Below, piece by piece: positions 9,461 through 14,982 of a DNA stretch of 23,368 nt (position 1 is its first letter; every line of letters starts with the position of its first letter). The position numbers and the translations under genes are program-made. Origin of the DNA: JBICHM01 sp043101835 (GTDB lineage Bacteria; Planctomycetota; Phycisphaerae; Phycisphaerales; UBA1924); assembly GCA_043101835.1 (NCBI GenBank), contig JBICHM010000108.1, positions 1-23,368 of the forward strand, given 5' to 3'. The notes beneath the pieces were generated by a model. The model made no database searches, was not told the origin of the DNA, and saw only the letters and a program-made list of their open reading frames with translations.

Positions 9461-10405
9461 GTGCCGCAGACCGCCTCGTCCATCCGGCTCGCGCCTCGCC
9501 GCTGGCCCCTGCTACTCGGGCTGGGCGTCAGCGTGGTTGCGCACCTCGGCGCTGCGGCGGTGCTGGCGGTGAACGGGTCGATGATGCCGGTCATCGGCGC
9601 GCCGCCGCCTGCGCCGGCGCTCGAGCCCGATCGGCAGCGACTTGGCATCGAGCGATCCGACGCGTCGACGATCACCTGGCTCGGCTTTGAGGAGCCGACG
9701 CCGCAGCAGGCGCAGCAGGCGGATGTGGAGCAGGCACAGTTCGCGATCGCCGCGGCGGAGCGTCTCGCAACGGAGGTGCAGCGCGCCGCGAGCGAGGCGC
9801 CGCGTGCGATCAGTGCGCTGACCGAAGCGATGGCGCGCGAAGCGGCGCGCCAGAGCGCCGCGTCCGGCGTCGAAATTCCTGACGCGAGCGCGCCGGCGCC
9901 GGACCTGATCGTCGGGGCGCCGGAGCCGAAGCCGCAGACGCCCGGCGAGACCAGCGAGCGGGAGGCGGCCGAGGCGTCGCCCCAGGCGGCCGAGCAGGCC
10001 GGCGAGGGCGATGCGTCCGAGGATGGCGCGCCGATCGTCGATCCGGAGAACGACGGCCAGAACGATCGGGATTCGCCGGCGCGGTCGCTCGAGGCGCCGG
10101 TGAAGGTGGAGCCGGGCAAGCCCGTCGCCGCCGAGGGGCTCGAGATCCAAACCGTCCGGGCAAAGTGGACCCACACGACGCTCCTGACGAGCCGCCCGAA
10201 GAACCCCGTGATCCGGGTGTTTTTTGATCGCGAGGGCCGGGTCGCCAAGGCGGTCTTCGAGCGGTCGAGCGGCGCGAAGTATGTGGATGAACCCCTCCTG
10301 AATGCGGTCTATCAGTGGCGTGCGAAGGGGGATGCGCTCGCGGACCTGACGCCGGAGGGGGAGGGCTCGATGATCGAGGTGGTGTTTGAGATCGGGCTCA
10401 GGTGA
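9461..10405 (+). CDS. TonB-like energy transducer
   Basis: The 314 residues begin at a GTG with GGAG 6 nt upstream. A short basic N-terminus leads into one inner-membrane helix (~15-37, WPLLLGLGVSVVAHLGAAAVL). In it S24 and H28 are spaced SxxxH, matching the S16/H20 pair of E. coli TonB needed for ExbB/ExbD coupling. The middle (~45-225) is low-complexity, rich in A, E, P and Q, as expected for a periplasm-spanning stalk. The C-terminal ~90 residues (VIRVFFDREGRVAKAVFERSSG, split by the helix ending in QWRAKG) fit the TonB C-terminal fold. A TolA-like role is the alternative. An ExbD/TolR-type gene lies about 4 kb downstream on the other strand, and no ExbB is in the window. Confidence 0.8.
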   Translation: MPQTASSIRLAPRRWPLLLGLGVSVVAHLGAAAVLAVNGSMMPVIGAPPPAPALEPDRQRLGIERSDASTITWLGFEEPTPQQAQQADVEQAQFAIAAAERLATEVQRAASEAPRAISALTEAMAREAARQSAASGVEIPDASAPAPDLIVGAPEPKPQTPGETSEREAAEASPQAAEQAGEGDASEDGAPIVDPENDGQNDRDSPARSLEAPVKVEPGKPVAAEGLEIQTVRAKWTHTTLLTSRPKNPVIRVFFDREGRVAKAVFERSSGAKYVDEPLLNAVYQWRAKGDALADLTPEGEGSMIEVVFEIGLR

Positions 10406-10496
10406 TTCCCGAGCTTTGGGTGGGCCGCTCCCATTGATCGGGGGGGAACCACCCCGTACTGTGGGGGTCAGTCTCTCCGGCCGGTGGGAACCGTCA

Positions 10497-10526
10497 TCGA
10501 CTCGGGGGCGCATGTGTGCGTATAAC
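10497..10526 (+). promoter_or_regulatory. Candidate sigma-70-type promoter of the Rrf2 gene
   Basis: TCGACT (10497-10502) and TATAAC (10521-10526) are separated by 18 bp. The predicted start leaves a leader of about 70 nt before the ATG at 10607. Unlike several neighbours, this gene also has a good ribosome site. The rest of the 10406-10606 gap holds only a weak GC-rich inverted repeat. Confidence 0.45.
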
Positions 10527-10595
10527 GACCGTGGACCTCGAGGGGAGCTCGAAGGCGCCCGGCGGATCGTGGAATGCCGCGACGCCGACATGCAA

Positions 10596-10602
10596 GGGAG
10601 GA
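10596..10602 (+). promoter_or_regulatory. Shine-Dalgarno fixing the Rrf2 start
   Basis: GGGAGGA ends 4 nt before the ATG at 10607. It decides this start over an in-frame ATG at 10574. Confidence 0.7.
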
Positions 10603-10606
10603 CGCG

Positions 10607-11092
10607 ATGCGTCTGTCGAAGCGCTGCGAACACGGGCTCAAGGCATCGGTGCAGCTTGCGCTGCACTCGGCCGAGGGGTACCTGCAAGCCAAGGAGATTG
10701 CCGAGGCAGAGGAACTGCCCGGCAAGTTCATCGAGAGCATCCTGTCGTCGCTGCGCGCGGCGTCGATTCTCGAGTCGAAGGTGGGCGCGAAGGGTGGGTA
10801 TCGCCTTGCGCGTCCCGCCGGCGAGATCTTCATCGCCGATCTGATCAGCGCGCTCGAGAGCGACCTGCAGTCGGGTCGCGAGGACGCCGAGGACATGACC
10901 CCCGGGGCCAGCGCGCTCACGCTGCTGAATCGGCGGATCGACGCGGCCCTGGCCGAGACGCTCACCGGGCTCACGCTCGAGGATCTCACCGGGCTGCACT
11001 CGATCAGCGCCGATCAGGCGGCCTCGAGCGAGCGCGCCGACGACGGTGAGACCCACGATCGCGCCCTCGCCGGATGCGCCGGCGACGCCTGA
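10607..11092 (+). CDS. Rrf2-family winged-helix transcriptional regulator
   Basis: The 161-residue protein opens with MRLSKRCEHGLKASVQLA, in which MRLSKxxxxGLxA is the usual Rrf2 N-terminus. A helix-turn-helix follows (LQAKEIAEAEELPGKFIESI) and then the wing (KVGAKGGYRLARP). The dimerisation helix spans ~105-130. Rrf2 proteins such as IscR, NsrR and RirA sense Fe-S clusters, nitric oxide or iron. IscR uses three cysteines (C92, C98, C104), but here the matching stretch (ESDLQSGREDAEDMTPGAS) has none. The only cysteines are C7 and one near the end. It is therefore probably not a classical [2Fe-2S] regulator. The gene stands alone, and its target cannot be inferred. Confidence 0.9.
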   Translation: MRLSKRCEHGLKASVQLALHSAEGYLQAKEIAEAEELPGKFIESILSSLRAASILESKVGAKGGYRLARPAGEIFIADLISALESDLQSGREDAEDMTPGASALTLLNRRIDAALAETLTGLTLEDLTGLHSISADQAASSERADDGETHDRALAGCAGDA

Positions 11093-11142
11093 ACCTCTCG
11101 GCCTGCGCGTGTTCCGCGCTGGCCACGACCGACAATCGGGAC

Positions 11143-11148
11143 GATAGT
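11143..11148 (+). promoter_or_regulatory. -10-like GATAGT of the secreted-protein gene
   Basis: GATAGT ends 6 nt before the ATG at 11155. No Shine-Dalgarno is visible between, so the transcript may be leaderless. No convincing -35 is seen. Confidence 0.35.
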
Positions 11149-11154
11149 TGCGGT

Positions 11155-11808
11155 ATGCGAGGCCTCCTCGCCATCGGGACGACGCTGCTCTGCGCTGCGA
11201 CGGCGCATGGGCAGGGGGTGCAGCCCTCGCGACCGAGCGAGCCGTCGTCGCCGCGCTCGCCCGGCCAGCCCTACGAGCAGGTGCAACAGGGTGTCGAAGA
11301 CATCGGCCCGCTGGGCGAGAGCCTCGAGTCGCCGATGCTCGACCTGCGCGTGCCGACGGGGTTCGAGCGCGTCTACCTCGTTCCCGACGGCTCGGGCAAC
11401 CTGATGCGCATCAACGGGGCGATGCACGCCGTCTTCCCGCGCAGCCAGTATGTCGCGACACCGTTCGGCGCGATGCCGGTGGTGCCGCCGGGCACGGTCT
11501 TTCACCTCGGCGCTCCGCGCGAGTGGGCGATCGACGCCAACGGCGTGGCGACGGATCGCACGGGCGCCGGCGCTTCGTCGCTGCGCGTCAGCAACCGGCT
11601 CGATGCGCGACTGGGCAGCGCGACCGCCGATGGGCAGCCGGTGCGCGAATCGGTGTCGCGGACGGCGGCGACCGTGATGTCCGACGAGTCGTACCGGCGC
11701 GAGCGGATGGCCTCGATTCTCGAGGCGGCGCTCGGATCAGGGCAGGACTCGGCGCCCGGGGCCGAGGGCGAGACGCCCGCCGAGGCCCCGCCGGCGCGGG
11801 ACGGCTGA
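11155..11808 (+). CDS. Secreted protein of unknown function
   Basis: I do not recognise the family. The 217 residues start with a clear signal peptide (MRGLLAIGTTLLCAATAHG, then QG, probable cleavage after residue 19). A Pro/Ser-rich stretch follows, then a compact region (~60-150: LDLRVPTGFERVYLVPDGSG and VVPPGTVFHLG) that looks beta-rich, and an acidic Ala/Pro-rich tail. The start was moved from 11074 to 11155 because the signal peptide begins there and the upstream codons overlap the Rrf2 gene. It lies 40 bp before the two tandem lipoprotein genes on the same strand, so it may share their transcript and cell-envelope location. Confidence 0.7.
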   Translation: MRGLLAIGTTLLCAATAHGQGVQPSRPSEPSSPRSPGQPYEQVQQGVEDIGPLGESLESPMLDLRVPTGFERVYLVPDGSGNLMRINGAMHAVFPRSQYVATPFGAMPVVPPGTVFHLGAPREWAIDANGVATDRTGAGASSLRVSNRLDARLGSATADGQPVRESVSRTAATVMSDESYRRERMASILEAALGSGQDSAPGAEGETPAEAPPARDG

Positions 11809-11848
11809 AACTTCCAGCCCCGGCGACCGCCTCGCCGACACAAGGGAT

Positions 11849-12238
11849 GTGCTGAGGACACCGCTGCAACTTGTGCGGACGCTGCGCGCGCTCGGGCCGG
11901 CCATCGCGTCGGCCGGCGCCGTCGCGGCGGTCGCGTCGCTCCCCGCCTGCACCTACATCACCGGCGACCCCTCGCCACGCTTTGTGGGCACCGAGACGCT
12001 CGAACGCATCGACAAGGGTTCGACGACGCAGGACTGGGTCGTGGCCGTCTTCGGGCAGCCCATCTTCAAAGCCCGCCTGGTCGACGGCGAGACGCAGATC
12101 TGGAAGTACCCCTACGAGTTCGCGGACAAGAGCGGCAGCCGCATGAAGCTGCTCAACCAGCGCGAGGGGGAGAACGCCAGCCGTGTGGTCTTCGTGCAGC
12201 TCTCCGGCGGCGTCGTGACGGACTGGTGGCGTGACTGA
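11849..12238 (+). CDS. Lipoprotein with BamE/SmpA-like fold, paralogue 1
   Basis: The 129 residues use a GTG start at 11849; an in-frame GTG at 11873 is an alternative. A hydrophobic signal ends in SLPAC, a lipobox with the lipidated cysteine at 34. The mature part has RFVGTETLERIDKGSTTQDW, then FGQP, QIWKYPYEFAD, and ends GGVVTDWWRD. A short alpha segment after an 'ERIDKGSTTQDWVVAVFGQP' turn, followed by beta strands, recalls the SmpA/OmlA (BamE) family, but this is a fold-level resemblance only. It overlaps the next gene by 8 nt, and that gene is its paralogue. It is probably an outer- or inner-membrane periplasm-facing lipoprotein. The precise function is unknown. Confidence 0.72.
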   Translation: MLRTPLQLVRTLRALGPAIASAGAVAAVASLPACTYITGDPSPRFVGTETLERIDKGSTTQDWVVAVFGQPIFKARLVDGETQIWKYPYEFADKSGSRMKLLNQREGENASRVVFVQLSGGVVTDWWRD

Positions 12239-12620
12239 CCGGCGCCGCCATCGCGCGCAGCTGCTTCTCGTCTGTGGGCTCGCGGCGCTGGCGCCGGCCT
12301 GCCACACGGGCACGGTGTTCGATCCCTACGCCGATCAGCCGCAGCGCTCGAGCCGGTTCGTCGGGCAGGAAACGCTGGACCTGATCGTGCCCGGCGAGAC
12401 GACGGCCGAGTGGATCGAGCGTCGCCTGGGCAAACCAACGACCAGCGAGCCGATGTTCACCAGCGCGAAGAAGCTGTGGCGGTACGAGTACGAGAAGATC
12501 GAGAACCGCGACGGGACCACCTATCGCATCCTCGAGGACGGGTGGAACGGGCGCCGGATCGCGCGCGCGATCCACTTCGAGATCTCCGCCGGCGTCGTCG
12601 ATCGCTGGTGGATCGAGTGA
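12231..12620 (+). CDS. Lipoprotein-like protein, BamE/SmpA-like, paralogue 2
   Basis: The 129 residues start at the GTG at 12231, inside the end of the previous gene, so the pair is translationally coupled. The signal ends in LAPACHTG with Cys24. The -3 position is Ala rather than Leu, so the lipobox is weaker than in paralogue 1. The mature part repeats the same layout: RFVGQETLDLIVPGETTAEW, LGKP, KLWRYEYEKIENRDG, and the end GVVDRWWIE. Both proteins have the same length and the same order of landmarks, showing an old tandem duplication. Their coupled expression suggests related or joint function, possibly at the outer membrane. The evidence does not separate an assembly role from a structural one. 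Confidence 0.7.
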   Translation: MTDRRRHRAQLLLVCGLAALAPACHTGTVFDPYADQPQRSSRFVGQETLDLIVPGETTAEWIERRLGKPTTSEPMFTSAKKLWRYEYEKIENRDGTTYRILEDGWNGRRIARAIHFEISAGVVDRWWIE

Positions 12621-12637
12621 TCCCGCCGGCGGGCCGG

Positions 12638-12643
12638 TAGACT
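12638..12643 (+). promoter_or_regulatory. -10-like TAGACT of ruvB
   Basis: TAGACT ends 9 nt before the ATG at 12653, with no Shine-Dalgarno between. It is the same hexamer, at nearly the same spacing, as upstream of the ABC-F gene. Confidence 0.5.
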
Positions 12644-12652
12644 GACGTCCCG

Positions 12653-13681
12653 ATGGCCACCGAACGCGTCATTTCCGGCGAGGCGACGACCCCCGAGGAG
12701 GAGGCCGCCTTCGCGAGTCTGCGCCCGGCGCGCCTCGCGGAGTTCGTTGGCCAGCGCGAGCTGATCGAGCGTCTCCGCATCACGCTGGAGGCGGCCAAGG
12801 CGCGGGGCGAAGCGATGGAGCACGTGCTCCTCCACGGGCCGCCGGGCCTCGGCAAGACGACGCTCGCCCATGTGATCGCCGCCGAGATGGGCACGAAGGC
12901 GCACGTCACCAGCGGCCCGGCGCTGACGCGCGGGAGCGACCTCGTCGGCGCGCTGACGCGCCTCGAGGCCGGTGATGTGCTCTTCATTGACGAGATCCAC
13001 CGCCTGCCGGCGGCCGTCGAGGAGTTCATCTATCCGGCGATGGAAGACCTGCGCATCGATGTGGCCGTGGACAGCGGCATGCATGCGCGCACGGTGTCGA
13101 TCGCGCTCAAGCCCTTCACATTGCTCGGCGCGACGACGCGCGCCGGCATGGTGAGCGCGCCATTGCGCAGCCGCTTCGGCGTGACGCATCACCTGAACTA
13201 CTACGAGGCGACCGACCTCGTGCGCATCCTCGACCGCAGCGCGCCGGTGCTGTCGATGTCGAATGCGGCGCCGGACTCGCTGGAGTTGATCGCGCGCCGC
13301 AGCCGCGGGACGCCCCGCATCGCCAACCGCCTGCTGCGTCGCGTGCGCGACTATGCGCAGGTGCGCGCCGGCGGGCAGGTGACGACGCGCGTCGTTGAGG
13401 AGAGCCACGCCCTCGTGGGCGTCGACGGCGCCGGGCTGGACGATCTCGACCGCGCCTACCTGCGCGCGATCGGCGAGGTGTACGACGGCGGGCCGGTGGG
13501 CGTCGAGGCGATCGCCGCGACGATGGGGCAGGACTCCGGCGCCCTCGAGGATGTCGTCGAGCCGTATCTCCTGCAGCGGGGCCTGGTGGCGCGCACACGC
13601 CGCGGGCGCGTGCTGACGCCGGCGGGGGCGGAGATGGTCGGCTGCCGCGCCCCGGAGCAGAGCGAATCGTTGTATTCGTAG
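12653..13681 (+). CDS. ruvB: Holliday junction branch migration helicase RuvB
   Basis: RuvB is the hexameric AAA+ motor that drives Holliday junction migration with RuvA. The 342 residues show Walker A GPPGLGKT at 62-69, Walker B ending in DEIH at 113-116, sensor 1 GATTRAG at 159-165 and the arginine-finger segment LRSRFG at 171-176. The sensor 2 region is RGTPRIANRLLRRVRDYA. The winged-helix C-terminus contains YLLQRGLVARTRRGRVLTPAG. Length and domain order are normal. ruvA and ruvC are not adjacent. Its TAG stop (13679-13681) is formed by the GTAG end of a REP-like repeat, so the element begins exactly at the end of the gene. Confidence 0.97.
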   Translation: MATERVISGEATTPEEEAAFASLRPARLAEFVGQRELIERLRITLEAAKARGEAMEHVLLHGPPGLGKTTLAHVIAAEMGTKAHVTSGPALTRGSDLVGALTRLEAGDVLFIDEIHRLPAAVEEFIYPAMEDLRIDVAVDSGMHARTVSIALKPFTLLGATTRAGMVSAPLRSRFGVTHHLNYYEATDLVRILDRSAPVLSMSNAAPDSLELIARRSRGTPRIANRLLRRVRDYAQVRAGGQVTTRVVEESHALVGVDGAGLDDLDRAYLRAIGEVYDGGPVGVEAIAATMGQDSGALEDVVEPYLLQRGLVARTRRGRVLTPAGAEMVGCRAPEQSESLYS

Positions 13682-13699
13682 GGCGGCCTTCAGGCCGCC
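13678..13699 (+). repeat. REP-like element A1 (GTAG plus 7-bp hairpin)
   Basis: GTAG (13678-13681) is followed by GGCGGCC, loop TTCA, and GGCCGCC. An identical copy in inverse orientation is at 13974-13995. GTAG next to an imperfect or perfect palindrome is the hallmark of REP sequences mobilised by RAYT transposases. The hairpin can also act as a bidirectional terminator between ruvB and the convergent small gene. Confidence 0.7.
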
Positions 13700-13959
13700 G
13701 GTCCGTCGCCGGCGCCATCATCGTTCTTCTGGGCCCGCTCGCGCCGCACTCGCTCGATGACGAGCTTCGCCCCCTCGGCGTCGCGACGCTGAACGATGAT
13801 CTCGACGAGTCCCGGGGCCTCGGCGCGGAAGCCCGCGGTCAGGCCGCCCGAGGTCATCGCACGGATTCCGGCTTCGGCGAGCGCATCGATCAGCAGCGCC
13901 GCCTCCCATTCCTGCTGCACTTTCCAGACGCAGACCGGGTCGTCCTCGCGGTTCTGCAT
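13690..13959 (-). CDS. DUF2007-like small protein (putative signal-transducing protein)
   Basis: The 89-residue protein starts at the ATG at 13959 (MQNREDDPVCVWKV). The order 'ExEAALLIDALAEAGIRAMTSGG', then GLVEIIVQRRDAEGAKLVIERVRRE, matches the layout of DUF2007 proteins. In that family an alpha helix tracks with 'AxLLxxxLxxAGI' and a later 'V.V...D...A...I' strand-helix unit follows. The biochemical role of that family is poorly known. The C-terminus is polar and its last residues and TGA stop lie inside REP-like element A1. The whole gene sits between the two inverted A elements. It is the last gene of a minus-strand set after ExbD and the DoxX-like gene (32 bp gap). Family assignment is by eye. 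Confidence 0.6.
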   Translation of the reverse strand: MQNREDDPVCVWKVQQEWEAALLIDALAEAGIRAMTSGGLTAGFRAEAPGLVEIIVQRRDAEGAKLVIERVRRERAQKNDDGAGDGPAA

Positions 13960-13973
13960 GGCGGTGCGCCCTC

Positions 13974-13995
13974 GGCGGCCTGAAGGCCGCCCTAC
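13974..13995 (-). repeat. REP-like element A2, inverse copy of A1
   Basis: On the minus strand it reads GTAG then the same 7-bp stem and TTCA loop as A1, identical over all 22 bases. Its GTAG lies at the outer side, facing away from A1. The TAG of that tetranucleotide is the stop codon of the DoxX-like gene. Confidence 0.7.
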
Positions 13996-14441
13996 TTCTG
14001 CCTTCTCTCGCGCTCGTCTCGCACCGTGCCTCCGATGATCAGCGCCGTGCCGATGATCACGAAGTCCTTGATCAGGTACTGGCCTTGAATGGTGGGCGCC
14101 CACAGCGCGCCGTCGAAGCAGACATCGAACTTGAGGACGAGCGCCAGCACCGTGCCCGGCAGGCGGATGACCAGCAGCAGGAGCGCTGCGCGGAGGAAGG
14201 GCCGGCAGATCAGGCAGAGGCCGATCGCGGCCTCCCAGGCGCCGAGAAAGGCGACGGTGATCTTCGGATCGCCGAAGTACACCGTTTTGGCGATGATCGA
14301 CGTCGCCGACTCGAGGCCCGCGAGTTTGAGCGAGCCGAACCAGAGGAACAGCGCGCCGATCAGCAGCCGGTCGAGGCGGTGGCCGGTGCGGTGCATCCAG
14401 TGGGCGATGCGCAGGTCGATGGTGTCGAGGCGCGGGTGCAC
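13992..14441 (-). CDS. DoxX/DUF417-like four-helix membrane protein
   Basis: The 149 residues use a GTG start at 14441, with GGAG about 9 nt upstream. Four membrane segments are visible: ~26-41 (LLIGALFLWFGSLKLAG), ~62-80, ~84-103 and ~123-139 (LIKDFVIIGTALIIGG). The GALFLWFGSLKLAG segment and the four-helix size fit the DoxX-like superfamily, including DUF417/YkgB-type proteins. Those proteins are linked to redox or quinone chemistry or stress resistance, often with unclear function. The gene follows exbD by 23 bp on the same strand and precedes the DUF2007-like gene, suggesting one transcript. Its stop codon lies in the GTAG of REP-like element A2. Confidence 0.68.
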   Translation of the reverse strand: MHPRLDTIDLRIAHWMHRTGHRLDRLLIGALFLWFGSLKLAGLESATSIIAKTVYFGDPKITVAFLGAWEAAIGLCLICRPFLRAALLLLVIRLPGTVLALVLKFDVCFDGALWAPTIQGQYLIKDFVIIGTALIIGGTVRDERERRQK

Positions 14442-14464
14442 GGTCGAAGACTCCGGGTCGGGGT

Positions 14465-14890
14465 CTACTGCTCCTTCGGGCGCCCGAGCACGCTGACATC
14501 ACCGATCCCGCCGCTGGCGAGCAGGTCGAGGACGGCCAGCAGGTCGCCGCTGCGCCCTTCCTGATCGGCCGCGACGACCACGCGCACCGTCTCGCCCCGG
14601 GCGTCGGCCTGCTCCTGCAGCAGGCGCACGCGTTCGACGAGCGTGTCGGTCGTCGCCCCCTCGCCGTTGATGAAGACGGCGCCGGCGTCATCGACGCCGA
14701 TGGTGATGAGCCCCGCCCGTTCCGGCGCCTCGCCCGCGCCGATCGCCGGCAGCCGGATGTCGAGCACCTCGGCGCGGACCATCAGCGTCAGGGCGAAGAC
14801 AAAGAAGGTGAGCAGGAGGAAGATCACATCGATCAGCGGCATGATCTCCAGCCGGGGCTCGTCCATGGTGGTGCGGCGGAGGCGTCGCAT
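14465..14890 (-). CDS. exbD: ExbD/TolR-type biopolymer transport protein
   Basis: The 141 residues have one N-terminal membrane helix (~18-38). It begins PLIDVIFLLLTFFVF, where D21 is the family's conserved intramembrane aspartate of the proton path. A periplasmic domain follows (VRVVVAADQEGRSGDLLAVLDLLASGG). ExbD and TolR work with ExbB/TolQ to use proton motive force to energise TonB or TolA. No ExbB/TolQ gene is beside it, although a TonB-like gene is at 9461. It is the first gene of a minus-strand set with the DoxX-like and DUF2007-like genes. Transcription probably starts from the TACACT hexamer at 14902-14897 inside a repeat. ExbD and TolR cannot be told apart here, so the symbol is provisional. 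Confidence 0.9.
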   Translation of the reverse strand: MRRLRRTTMDEPRLEIMPLIDVIFLLLTFFVFALTLMVRAEVLDIRLPAIGAGEAPERAGLITIGVDDAGAVFINGEGATTDTLVERVRLLQEQADARGETVRVVVAADQEGRSGDLLAVLDLLASGGIGDVSVLGRPKEQ

Positions 14891-14896
14891 GCCCGC

Positions 14897-14902
14897 AGTG
14901 TA
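14897..14902 (-). promoter_or_regulatory. -10-like TACACT of exbD
   Basis: Read on the minus strand, TACACT ends 6 nt before the ATG at 14890. Its TAC is the inner part of the CTAC end of REP-like element B1. No Shine-Dalgarno lies in the 6-nt gap. Confidence 0.45.
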
Positions 14903-14920
14903 GGGTGGGCTCGGCCCACC
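14900..14920 (+). repeat. REP-like element B1 (GTAG plus 7-bp hairpin)
   Basis: GTAG (14900-14903) is followed by GGTGGGC, loop TCG, and GCCCACC, a perfect 7-bp stem. The architecture matches element A but the stem sequence differs, so it is a second family. With B2 it forms 24-base inverted arms (14897-14920 and 14951-14974) with one mismatch around a 30-base spacer. Confidence 0.7.
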
Positions 14921-14950
14921 CCGTCGCGCCCGACGCGCCCGATTGTGCGT

Positions 14951-14971
14951 GGTGGGCGGAGCCCACCCTAC
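14951..14971 (-). repeat. REP-like element B2, inverse partner of B1
   Basis: On the plus strand it reads GGTGGGC, GGA loop, GCCCACC, then CTAC, which is GTAG on the minus strand. GTAG tetranucleotides of B1 and B2 face outward, as in a two-unit BIME. Translating this repeat produces the spurious WAEPTLH-type peptides in both directions. Confidence 0.7.
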
Positions 14972-14974
14972 ACT
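14969..14974 (+). promoter_or_regulatory. -10-like TACACT of trpE
   Basis: TACACT ends 8 nt before the ATG at 14983, with no ribosome site between. TAC comes from the CTAC end of element B2. A TTGTGC that could act as a -35 is at 14943-14948, with a long 20-nt spacer. Confidence 0.45.
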
Positions 14975-14982
14975 GGCGCCCC

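Noticed and set aside
11155..11808. Secreted 217-residue protein as a lipoprotein
   Set aside because: The only cysteine in the signal region (TLLC at residue 13) lies too early and lacks a small residue at -1; a normal signal peptidase I site AHG/Q is better.
14905..14982. N-terminal extension of trpE starting at 14905 (MGSAHPVAPDAP...)
   Set aside because: These residues are the translated REP-like repeat. The trpE family begins with the segment after 14983, next to the -10 hexamer.
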